This document shows positions 24,320 to 33,843 of a stretch of DNA of 64,000 bases, one piece after another. Source of the stretch: Hibiscus mutabilis. Taxonomy: Eukaryota > Streptophyta > Magnoliopsida > Malvales > Malvaceae. A program made the position numbers and the translations under genes. The notes beneath the pieces are model-generated. The model saw nothing but the letters and a program-made list of their open reading frames with translations. It made no database searches and was not told the DNA's origin. Position 1 is the stretch's first letter, and the number at the start of each line of letters is the position of its first letter. Where the stretch lies: assembly GCA_019671005.1 (NCBI GenBank), contig CM033723.1, positions 20,103,254-20,167,253 on the forward strand, in the 5' to 3' direction.

Positions 24320-25331
24320 TGTTAGGATATTTGTTTTGATATAATAATTGAAAAATGTTTTTGGACTAAATTGAAAATATTGCAAAATAGATTTTATGTC
24401 CAAACAACTTGAGAAATATGTTGAAGTGAGTTTGGAACGTTTTTAAGTCAAAAACACAATTTTTATAGCTTCAAAATGTATTAAACAAGCCCTGGTATCG
24501 ATAACCTAAGGCCGGTATCGATACCCCTTTTCCTGGTATCGATACCCCTTGTTTTCTAGGATTCCAGAATCGATTTATGGTACGGTACTGTACGATCAGT
24601 ATCGATATCGTACAAGCAGTATCGATACCCTCTTCATGGTATCGATACCCCATCTATTTTTCTCCAACAACTCTTTCCTTTTTGGGACCAATATCTATAC
24701 CCGTATCCAAGTATCGATACCCCCACCTGCAGTATTGCAGATTTGGTTGGAAAATGATCCCCAACGGCTCCAAATCATCCGCAACGGTCACCAACGGCTA
24801 GGAACTCATTTGGGAGAATAAAAGGACCCTTCAAGCACTAGTTACAACTAATGATCTTCAAGTCAACAACATTATGATTGTAAAAGTGGCTTAGTTCTTA
24901 ATTCTCATTCTTTCATAGACTACACTTGTTGAGCTTAATTGTTAATGTATGCTCAAGTGTATTAGGATTTGGGTGAGTGCTTAAAGAGTGCAAACATCAA
25001 CCTTGTAGAGAGAATTTCTTGTTTGCTTTATTTCTTTTGCTTGTAAGGATTCCCAAAGCTTGGGTTGTGAGCTTTGGATGCTAGACTTGGTAATTGGGTC
25101 TAGGATTGTAAAGTTTGCCTCCTAAGCCTTGTAAAAGGGGAAGAAATTCTTAGTGAATTTGGGAAATCCTTAGCGGTGTGCTAAGGTAGTGGATGTAGAG
25201 CTTGTTAGAAGCTTGAACCACTCTAAATCCTTGTGTTCATTGTCTCATCTTTAGCTTCCACCACATACACCCAAAAATCAACTTCTCCACCACTTGGCAA
25301 GCAATTCGGTTGAAGGATATCGAGCCCAACA
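24320..25331 (+). repeat. Copia LTR 4 (outer right, 1012 bp)
   Basis: Begins TGTTAGG at 24320 and ends CCCAACA at 25331. The palindrome array (24494-24722) is more eroded than in LTR 3. The AACGG motif here is GCAACGGTCA and the TATA-like box is GAATAAAAGG (24816-24825). The 5' half groups with LTR 3 and the 3' half with LTR 1. Confidence 0.92.
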
Positions 25332-25336
25332 TTGGG
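25332..25336. repeat. Right target-site duplication TTGGG (copia array)
   Basis: An exact copy of 14621-14625. The satellite continues immediately as GTTTAAGGCATGCACGTC, the phase expected for the interrupted monomer. Confidence 0.93.
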
Positions 25337-26021
25337 GTTTAAGGCATGCACGTCTATATAGGTTTTATAGTGGATTAGTTGGAATTTTAACCGGGTAAAA
25401 AGTTCTAAAAATTAGGTAAAACTATATAATCATGTTCAAAATCCCATAAATAAATATTTTAATTCATAAAATGTGATTTAATCTTATTTTTTGGTTGTTT
25501 TTTTGGGTTTTAAGGTGTGCATGTCTGATGGGCTTTACCGTGGACCCATTGGAATTTTAACCAAGTAAAAAAGTTCGAAATTGAGATTAAGCTATATAAT
25601 CAAATCCAAAAGCCCATATTGAAATATTGTAACTCATAAAATTTGATTTAATCTTATTTTGTGTCCGTATTGTTGGGTTTACGACATGCATATCGAAATG
25701 GCTTTACAGTGGACCCGTTGGAATTTTAACCAAGTAAAAATTTCTGAAAATGAGGTTAAGCTATATAATCATATTCAAAATCCAATAGTAAAATATTTTA
25801 ATTCATAAAGTTTGGTAAATTCTTATTTTTCGCCCGTTTTGTTGGGTTAAGGCGTGCAAGTCTAAATGAGCTTTATAGTGGACCTGTTGGAATTTTAACC
25901 GAGTAAAAATTTCTGAAATGAGGTTAAGCTATATAGTCATGTTCAAAAGCCCATAATCAAACATTTTAACACATAAAATTTGATTTAATCTTATTTTTAA
26001 GCCGGTCTATTGGGTTGCGTG
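25337..26021. repeat. Satellite segment between the two insertions
   Basis: About four monomers of the same 169-bp satellite, including the CACGTCTATATAGG variant also seen near 13789. It ends at the CATGT duplicated by the next insertion. Confidence 0.95.
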
Positions 26022-26026
26022 CATGT
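26022..26026. repeat. Left target-site duplication CATGT
   Basis: CATGT before TGTAGCG at 26027 is repeated as CATGT at 38895-38899. Joining the flanks restores GTGCATGTCTAAATGGGC, the normal monomer. Confidence 0.93.
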
Positions 26027-27363
26027 TGTAGCGATGTCTTTTTTTCCATCGCTAAATAAAACGAGGATTTTTGAAATGTGTTAAAAAGGTGTTTGTGACT
26101 CTTTTGGATATAAAATATTTATTCCGTGGGGTTTTAAAAGAAACCACATTAAAAAAAATGGAGTCGCCATCGGCCACTTAGGTAGGCCGGACACCATAAA
26201 ACCAGAGATTCATAAAGATTGGGTTCGGGAGTCGGTTACGGATGGGGAAGGATTAGCACCCCCACACCGCCCAAAATTGGTACTTTAATAATTACCGCTT
26301 TATTAATATTGGATTTTCCGGATTAAAGTGACGATTATTTTAAAATTCGGTCATAATTGCGAATAAATTTTAAGGGCCCCGTTATCCGAGGGTAAACGCC
26401 CAACCACTATCACTACGCCTGATACTGGCCCCGTTTACGCTCGGAAAAAAGGGCACCGCATTGACAATTTATATATCATATGCAATCTTAGTGGCAAAAA
26501 TATAAAACATGGCAAAATATTTAAATGCAATAAATATTGACATAACATAATACTAATCTAACATAAATGATATACTAGACTAAAACATGTATATATACAT
26601 ATTATTCTAAATAATAGATAAAAACAACTTTAACAAGTCGAATAACAAGGCGGGAATAATTACGTATATAGGCGAACAAATATTTCAAAAAGACATACAT
26701 GCTAGTAATAAAACATATTTCAACATATATGGAACAATATATTATACATAAAAGAAGACACACTAACACGTAACCTAAAAGCCAAGAAAACATACAATAC
26801 GTACAAAAATACAAGAAGAACATGCCGTTTGAGTCAAATAGAACATAACATGCTTTAATACGAATAACTGGATAAAAAAATACATAACTATCGTAAACTT
26901 AATACACATATACACTTAAACATAAAATACGAGGCAGATATTTAGAGATATAAAATAAAACAATAGAATACATCAACATATACGACTATATAATACGAAC
27001 ATGAGTATTTACAAAGAAATAGGACTGAAATGAAAGAAAAATAAAAGTCGTTAAGAGTAAATTAAAGAACAATAATATGTAATTTAGGGACAAAAATGCG
27101 AAACAAACCGAACCTAAAAGGATCAAACTGTAATTAGACCCAAGGCGGACCCAAAATGAAAAATTCAAAAACGCGGGATGGTTAAGGGGGTAATTTTACC
27201 ATTTAAAATCTGAATTCGGCTAATTTAGTGATCAAATCGAAATAAAATGGAAAAGAAAAAGGACCGAAATCGTGATTAACCCATGCGGCAAGACAAAAAC
27301 GAAAATATTGGAAATGCGGGGGGATTTAGTGTGTGATTTCCCCATTTCACGAAATAATAATCA

Positions 27364-27374
27364 CTATAAAAACC
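27364..27374 (+). promoter_or_regulatory. Plus-strand TATA-like box inside the Tat LTR
   Basis: CTATAAAAACC is followed by a pyrimidine-rich stretch, CCCCCATTTTG and CTTTCCCCCATG, resembling a plant core promoter and leader. It points opposite to gag. An identical element lies near 37338 in the other LTR. Promoter activity is inferred only. Confidence 0.4.
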
Positions 27375-28159
27375 CTCTTTTTAGGCCGAATCCAATTTTC
27401 CCCCATTTTGTTTCATTTTTCGGTTTTGCAATAGCCTGTTGTTCTTCGTTTTCTCTCAACTTTCCCCCATGAAACCCAGAATCCGGCGGCCGGCCGCCGT
27501 GTTCTCCGCCGCCGGCCACCGCTAACCAGCGCCGGCGAGCCTCCAAAACACACCAAAATAACCCCCTTTCCATCCTCGACACGAATCCGAGGTTGGATTC
27601 AAAGGATACACCTCTATTCGCCCTAGATCTAGGAAATACGAACCAAAAAAACACTTTTAACCAAAAACAAAACTACAAAGGGGCCTTCCCCTTCCTCCAG
27701 TTCACCATATCCGGCTTGGGGAAGCCGAAAGGCTTATCACTGAGGAGGGGAGACCCACAAACGATGACGGTAACGACCTCTAACTCTCTCTCTTTTTTTT
27801 ACTACGTATTTTTTGTATGCATGCGATAAAAGTAACAAGAAATGTACCACTGGACTTGCGTTGCCTCTTTTTTGTATTTCTGAAAAACCTTGTTACAATA
27901 CACTTTCTGTTTTTTTTGTTACAATCTTCTCTGTTACCACCCTCCTGTTTTTTGTTACCACCTCTCTGTTCTCTCTCCGTCCTTTGTTACAAAAGTCCCC
28001 GTTTCATATATATGCTTCTTTTTTTGTACAAGTTGCATCTTGCTTTTTCAGATCTGGACTGACAAACTTGTTGCTTGCTGTATTTGGCATGTTCTGAACA
28101 CGGTGGTTGAATATCGGCATGGTGGCGATATGGGTGTTCTGCCAGCGGCCAGACGCGTT

Positions 28160-28195
28160 CTCGACCGTTAGATCAGATTTGATCTAACGGTCGAG
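28160..28195. repeat. LTR hairpin 1, left copy
   Basis: Inverted repeat with arms CTCGACCGTTAGATC and GATCTAACGGTCGAG around a 6-base spacer. The copy in the other LTR (38135-38170) is a perfect 36-bp palindrome, so one base has changed here. Possible roles are a terminator-like or RNA-structure element. None is proven. Confidence 0.85.
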
Positions 28196-28402
28196 ATGGC
28201 TTGAAGGACGAACGGCCTGGATGAAGCCTCGATTTGATGAGACGGCTCCAGATCTTGCCACGTGGAGCTCCGCAGTCGAGGAGTCAGAACGCGTGGGATA
28301 TCAAAGCGTCCGCGCGTGTACCGCACACGCGCGTGGCACTCGAACGGTCCATACGTGTGGAACACGCGGCTGGCAGATATTTTGACTTCTTGGTTGGATC
28401 AT

Positions 28403-28433
28403 GGCCGTTGGATCAGATCTTGATCCAACGGCC
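28403..28433. repeat. LTR hairpin 2, left copy
   Basis: Arms GGCCGTTGGATCA and TGATCCAACGGCC with the 5-base loop GATCT. The arms contain the AACGG core. The same structure occurs at 38395-38425. Confidence 0.85.
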
Positions 28434-28896
28434 CACAGTCACCTGCACACAATAATTGTAATTAAATAGGGTTTGGGCCTTGTAATAATATTATATTTGT
28501 AATTGGACTTGGACTGTAATTTTTATTTGGGTTTAATATATTTAATTTTTTGGATTTCATTTTATATCAGCCCATTAATAATAATATAATTAGTATTATA
28601 ATAGCAATACACATACATACGCAAACGCATATTTATACAAACATTAATTAATATAACATACTAGCATACGTACATATAATCATACCCATAACTAACATAA
28701 CATCTACACATTAAACAAATACGCTCATACTCTATAGATACATACGCGACACACATACACCACTAATACGTATACATACATAGCTTATAATATACATGCA
28801 CACCACACCTTATATATTAGTAATACTCCTGCATATAATATAATAAATATACATGCAATACTAATATGTATTTACAAGCGAAAATGAGTGATTACA

Positions 28897-28911
28897 GTTG
28901 CCCCTCTTTGC
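28897..28911 (-). promoter_or_regulatory. Polypurine tract of the Tat-like element
   Basis: The minus strand reads GCAAAGAGGGGCAAC directly before the LTR start TGTAATCACTC. This position and the AAGAGGGGCA composition are typical of plant Ty3/gypsy plus-strand primers and fix the element's orientation. Confidence 0.85.
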
Positions 28912-29039
28912 TTGTTCTCATGGAATGGGAAACAAAGCAAAGATTCATAAGCACTCATTTTTATCAGACTTCCCTGTTTGTAGCTTTGGAAAAACGTGTT
29001 CTTTTGGACATCTCCGCTCTTCCTTGGCTGAATCTTCAG

Positions 29040-29560
29040 GCTCGTAAGTTCTTCCTATATAGAGCTTCGTCACCTTCCGATCTTAGAGCTACAGGCTCTT
29101 CCTATATAGAACCCGTCGCTCTGAAACCTCGAGTTATGTGTCCCTCCTATATAGAACTTTTCACTTCGAGATGGTGCAGCTTGGAGTCCTTCCTATATAG
29201 AACTCTTCGCCTTCAACGCTGGTTTCTCCTATATAAAACCTTTTGCGCCGCTGATGGATTCTTCCGACTGGGAGTTCCTCCTATATAGAACTGCTAGTCT
29301 TCAAACCCTGGAGCCGTCAGTACTTCCTATATAGAACTTTTGGCGTCTGAAATCTCAGAGCTACAGGTTCTTCCTATATAGAACCTTTCACTCTAAGACA
29401 GTGAAGATCAGAGCCTTTCCTATATAAGACTCTTCGCTTTCGACACAAAAGGTTTCCTATATAACCTTGTGTCATAGGTGAATTCCTTCGACTGAGAGTT
29501 CTTTTTGAGATTCTGGATTTAGGGTTCTCCTCTATGGAACCTTTTCTTTGGGGCTTGAAA
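29040..29560. repeat. TCCTATATAGAAC minisatellite
   Basis: About eleven occurrences of TTCCTATATAGAAC or close variants are spaced roughly 50-60 bp apart, with gene-like spacers between them (for example CTACAGGCTCTTCC, CTTCGCCTTCAACGCTGG). On the element's sense (minus) strand the core reads GTTCTATATAGGAA. The longer ORF at 28866-29288 is only a reading through these repeats. The block lies just before the polypurine tract. Confidence 0.85.
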
Positions 29561-29630
29561 ATGCGGGTTCTTTTTTTTTTACGAGGCTGTTGCCATTTTT
29601 GGACCTACGCTACTAAGACTGCCGCATCAT

Positions 29631-30690
29631 GCCCGAAGGACTTACTGATGGCTCGAAGGACTTATCATCATGCTCGAAAGACTTACTGATGGCTCGAAAG
29701 ACTTAACATCGTGCCCGAAGGACTTATCGATGACCCGAAGGATTTAACATCTGGGTCTCACGCTGTTATGGCTGCCGTTCTTTGGGGACTCACGCTGATA
29801 TGCTACTGCATCATGCCCGAAGGACTTACTGATGGCCCGAAGGACTTATCACCACGCTCAAAAGACTTATTGGTGGCCCGAAGGACTTAACATCGTGCCC
29901 GAAGGACTTACCGATGACCCGAAGGATTTAACATCTGGATATCACGCCGCTATGGCTGTTGTTCTTTGGGGACTCACGCTGATATGCTGCCGCATCATGC
30001 CCGAAGGACTTACTGATGGCCCGAAGGACTTATCACCACGCTCAAAAGACTTATTGGTGGCCCGAAGGACTTAACATCGTGCCCGAAGGACTTACCGATG
30101 ACCCGAAGGATTTAATATCTGGATATCACGCCACTATGGCTATTGTTCTTTAGGGACTCACGCCGATATGCTGCCACATCATGCCCGAAGGACTTACTGA
30201 TGGCCCGAAGGACTTATCACCACGCTCAAAAGACTTATTGGTGGCCTGAAGGACTTAACATCGTGCCCGAAGGACTTACTGATGACCCGAAGAATTTAAC
30301 ATCTGGATCTGACGCCGATATGGCTATTGTTCTATGGGGACTCACGCTGATATGCTGCCGCATCATGCCCGAAGGTCTTACTGATGGCCCGAAGGACTTA
30401 TCACCACGCTCAAAAGACTTATTGGTGGCCCGAAGGACTTACCGATGACCCAAAGGATTTAATATCTAGATCTGACGCCGATATGACTATTGTTCTATGG
30501 GGACTCGCGCTGATATGCTGCCGCATCATGCCCGAAGGACTTACTGATGGCCCGAAGGACTTATCACCACGCTCAAAAGACTTATTGGTGACCCGAAGGA
30601 CTTAACATCGTGCTCGAAGGACTTATCGATGACCCGAAGGATTTAACATCTGGATATCACGCCGCCATGGTTGTGGTTCTTTCGGGACTT
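29631..30690. repeat. 184-bp tandem repeat with CCCGAAGGACTTA subrepeats
   Basis: Copies start at GCCCGAAGGACTTACTGATG near 29631, 29815, 29999, 30183 and 30367 (period exactly 184 bp) and 30530 (163 bp, with one subrepeat missing). Each unit is built from four to six shorter words of the form CCCGAAGGACTTA plus GATGGC or CATCGTG, followed by a unique segment with GTTCTTTGGGGACTCACGCTG. Open frames across it (for example 29832-30074) repeat ARRTYHHAQKTYWWPEGL and are not genes. Internal tandem repeats of this kind are common in Tat/Ogre-type elements between pol and the 3' LTR. Confidence 0.92.
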
Positions 30691-32657
30691 TGGTAAATTC
30701 TTCGATAATTCTTCAAATACCTGTTTAGGAACAAGCAAAATTGACATGCCCTATCTATATGATGTACGTAATGTTATGCTTTCTTTCTCCCTTTTTTCTT
30801 TTTTCTTTGTTTCTTTTTCTCCCTTTTTTTTCTTTTTATTGTTAATCTTATGCCCTGAAAAGTCATTCTTTGGATTTCTCTATTTCCTTTCCTTTTGCGG
30901 TATGCTCAATTTTGATCTTCATTTCTGTCAAATTTTGCTCAATGGGCATCTGCTCTTGTTCTTTTGCACGGGCACCCGTCTTTCTTCTTCGGGGTCTCCG
31001 CCTGCTTCACCAACAAACACTATATCATGCGTGTGCAGAGATTCTTACTATTCTTTCTGTTCTGCATTGCCCCATTCGATGGTGCTCGGCTATCTTCCAG
31101 TTCTTTTGACCCAACATTCTGAGTATTTGTTAATTTCATCCTCGGGGTGAGCGAAATGCTTCTTAACCTCAATCTTCTTGCTGCCTCTTGACGAACACCA
31201 TTCATCGATCTCTGTGCTTTAATTCTTTGGAGACTCAATGTTTACTTTTTTACCGTCCCCTCACTTTGTAAGCTCATTCTTGACATGTTTCGCCCTTCAT
31301 TTTCTTGAACCAAACAAGGCATCGTGGCTGGAATTCGCTTCTTGTTCTTGAGCTGTCTGACACCTATACCTCTGTTATCATCTTCATTCTATGCATTGTG
31401 AGGTCATTTCTGGTTAGGGGCTCCCATAGTATTCGCAACCTTGTGTTCTGGATCTTACCCCTGAAGTAATACATGGAAATTTTTGTTGCTTTAACTTGTC
31501 AATTTGCTGATTGGTGTTCCACTGAAGGGTATCATTTAGATTAACATACAAGATTTTGAAAACACAGCATAGGAGCTCTGGATATCATGTGCAAGAGTGG
31601 CTTAGATTCAACCACTTGGTAATTCAAAGATGTGAAGTCTTCCCTGGTGACTCGGTTCATCCTCATGATTACCGCGTTGCTGCAGAGTGCTACTCTTTCT
31701 CAATTCTCATTATCTACTCCGCCCCTAAAAGGGTAGGCTTGTATAACCACTTGAGCGCAGAAATATTACTCTAGGAATATAGTTCTGGGTGGTGCGAGTC
31801 TTAATTTTCCCATGATATCGCCTATTTTTTTTCTTTTTTTTCATCTTTTCATCATTTTTTCCTTTTTTGTTTTGTTTTGTTTTTTTGCTTTTATCATTAT
31901 TTGAGGAAATCAATTCGTCACAGTCCTTTGTCTTGAGGACAACGATGGAGCAAACAACACTGCCCCAAGTTACTTGGCATAGTCACGATTTGAAAATATT
32001 ACCATCACTCATGAAGCTAAGGTTTCTTGAATTGGATGATGTATCTCCACCCTATCGCTTCAGCGGAGTGCCCCAAAATTTCCATACTCTTATCCGAACA
32101 AGCCTATTACCAGGTTTCGAACATAGGAGTACTTTTTATTATTATTTTCTCTTTCTTTATTTTCATTTTTTTTCTTTCTTTTCTTTTTCTCTTCCTTTTT
32201 TGTTTATTTTTTCTTTACTACCTAGAAGATTATGCCTAGAGTTTCAATTTCAAGCAACTCTACATGGTTGACATTTAGAGCTTTTTCGTCCTTGAATATC
32301 ATCGAAAGAGTAATAATCTCGCTTTGCTGACCAGAGTCTGGTGGGGAAGATCACACATCATTGTTGTCACGACATCTATCTAATGTCACATCTTGCAATT
32401 GATATCCAACGTCCTACAACGGCGAGAAAATATCTATGTGCTTTCAAAAACATTATATGTTAAGCGAAATGTGTTCTTTATAAAAATCAACAAACATGCC
32501 TCATCACAAAAGATCTTTGCCACATGGGGGCCACATAGAATTGATTCCGTGTATTACTTCAGGAAGGTATTTTAATGTAGAGACATCTCTGGCTTCTTCA
32601 GCACTATGTAGACTTGCTTCTCATCCTTGGTCTTCCACTGCTTGATCAGCTCTTGTG
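30691..32657. other. Non-coding interior of the Tat-like element
   Basis: About 2 kb downstream of gag in the element's sense direction, where pol would be expected. It contains several T/C-rich tracts (about 30780-30850, 31820-31890, 32125-32225) and short ORFs in all frames without recognisable motifs. I see no YxDD-type RT motif, D-D-E integrase spacing or DTG/DSG protease motif in any frame long enough to judge. A short minus-strand stretch at about 32580-32650 (ELIKQWKTKDEKQ) could be the last trace of coding sequence after gag. Confidence 0.6.
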
Positions 32658-33683
32658 TCAGGGTTCCTCATTGACCAGCTTCTTGATTTCCTCCAGTAAA
32701 GGTCTACATTTTCTGGTGGGATGCCCCGGTGCCCCCATATGGAATTCGCATGTTCTACTCGAGTCAAAACTATGGGTATACGGATCAGGTGCAATCTTCA
32801 TCAGCCTAGGAACAAGATAGTGACCCTCTACCAGATGAGGCCAAATGTCTGAGATAGATGTCCCAAACACTTCCAAATTTGCGCTCGTCCGAGGAATTTT
32901 CCTTGACGACCCCGATTTGTCAGTCTATCTCCTTCTTTTACGGCCACGCGAACCCTGGAGATGACATTCATTTACCTCTCCATCCTTATCTATCTTATCT
33001 TCGATTCGGTCCTTAGACTTTAGGCCCAATTTTCCTTCTTTGATTGCATATTCTATCCTCTCTCCAATCGTCATGAAATCTTCGAATCCGTTTCTCGATT
33101 TCTCCAACATCACATCGAAGAAGGGAGAGGGAAGCGTTGCATGGAATAGGGGAGTCAACTCTTCTTCCGCTATAGGGGGCTGGACTTGGGTTGCCAGACA
33201 TCGCCACCTTAATGCATATTCCCTTAAGCTTTCACTTGGTCTCATTTTCTCATTCTGAAGAAACTATCGACAGGGTGCTAAATCTAAAGCATATTTGTAT
33301 TGATCCAAGAAGGCATTAGCGAGGTCACCCCATGACCTAACTTGGTTTCTGTTCAAACGGTTATACCACACTGCTGCTGGTCCCATCAGGCTATCATGGA
33401 AATGGTGGATCAACAATTCTTCGTTCTTCATGTATCCTTCCATTTTTCTACAAAACATGGTTAAGTGAATCTTCGGGCAGCTGGTTCCGTCATACTGCAC
33501 AAATCTGGGAACCTTGAAATCTGGAGGAATGACCAAATCAGGGACTAGGTAGAGTTCCCTCGTATTGAAAACATTTATCTTCTCTTTCTTCTTAAGCTCT
33601 TTCTCGATTCTTTCTTCTAACTGGTCAAGCCTCGACTCTTCAATTCGTTCCATTTTCCGATTAATTCTGCCATCGAACCCCAT
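32658..33683 (-). pseudogene. Ty3/gypsy gag with two in-frame TAG stops
   Basis: Read on the minus strand from ATG at 33683-33681. An N-terminal coiled coil (RLDQLEERIEKELKKKEK) is followed by the Tat-type gag core, with PDFKVPRFVQYDGTSCPK, a DSLMGPAAVWYNRL block and DLANAFLDQYKY. A TAG at 33264-33266 interrupts it, then SLREYALRWRCLATQVQPP and FMTIGERIEYAIKEGK continue in the same frame. A second TAG at 32925-32927 is followed, still in frame, by the knuckle-like CEFHMGAPGHPTRKC (Cx2Hx5Hx4C) and a TGA at 32658-32660. Gag would form the RNA-packaging particle. This copy is truncated unless amber codons are read through. Confidence 0.87.
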
Positions 33684-33843
33684 GTATTAAATGATGAAGT
33701 GCCATGCGATGATAAAATAATGCAAAGAACGTGATGCAAATGCAATGCATGAATGCAATAAAGCATTGATTCCGCAAGTGATTTGTCCCTATAGGACATC
33801 TTTCATTCAGACCAAGAGGTTTCATTACATCCGGATTAGGGTT

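Larger units (their letters stand above)
14626..25331 (+). mobile_element. Triple tandem non-autonomous Ty1/copia-type element
   Basis: The structure is LTR-internal-LTR-internal-LTR-internal-LTR, with neighbouring units sharing one LTR. LTRs begin TGTTAGGATATTTG and end GAGCCCAACA. Unit starts are 3228, 3231 and 3235 bp apart. Each internal region begins with TGGTATCAGAG, the initiator-methionine-tRNA primer-binding site common in plant copia elements, and ends with a purine tract (AAAAGGGGGAGA). The only recognisable coding sequence is a broken copia gag. No protease, integrase, reverse transcriptase or RNase H is visible, and each internal region is only about 2.2 kb. This fits a gag-only, non-autonomous derivative, possibly of a SIRE-like lineage. 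One TTGGG duplication flanks the whole array, so it behaves as a single insertion that expanded, or that integrated as a concatemer. Confidence 0.93.
26027..28896 (-). repeat. Tat-like LTR, left copy (3' LTR on the minus strand)
   Basis: Reads TGTAGCGATG to GAGTGATTACA on the plus strand (minus strand TGTAATCACTC to CATCGCTACA). Contents from left to right are a conserved GGAGTCGCC region near 26161, a long AT-rich tract (about 26460-27100), a plus-strand TATA-like box with a pyrimidine-rich leader (27364-27475), a GC-rich island with the 14-bp palindrome GGCGGCCGGCCGCC (27485-27498), two hairpins, and an AT-rich tail with TACATA-type words (28590-28860). Small ORFs on both strands inside it have no recognisable family. 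Confidence 0.92.

Noticed and set aside
27364..27654. Minus-strand 96-codon ORF in the Tat LTR, duplicated at 37338-37628.
   Set aside because: It lies across the GC-rich island in both LTRs and has no recognisable domain. Duplication is due to the LTR, so it is not evidence of a gene.
28866..30605. Several plus-strand ORFs with repeated ARRTYHHAQKTYWWPEGL or SYIEP-type peptides.
   Set aside because: These are readings of the two tandem-repeat blocks. They lie antisense to gag, contain only repeat units and have no start or domain logic.
31300..32300. Possible remnants of reverse transcriptase or integrase in the Tat interior.
   Set aside because: No catalytic motif or family-like stretch could be found by eye in any frame. 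The region is recorded as non-coding pending a profile search.
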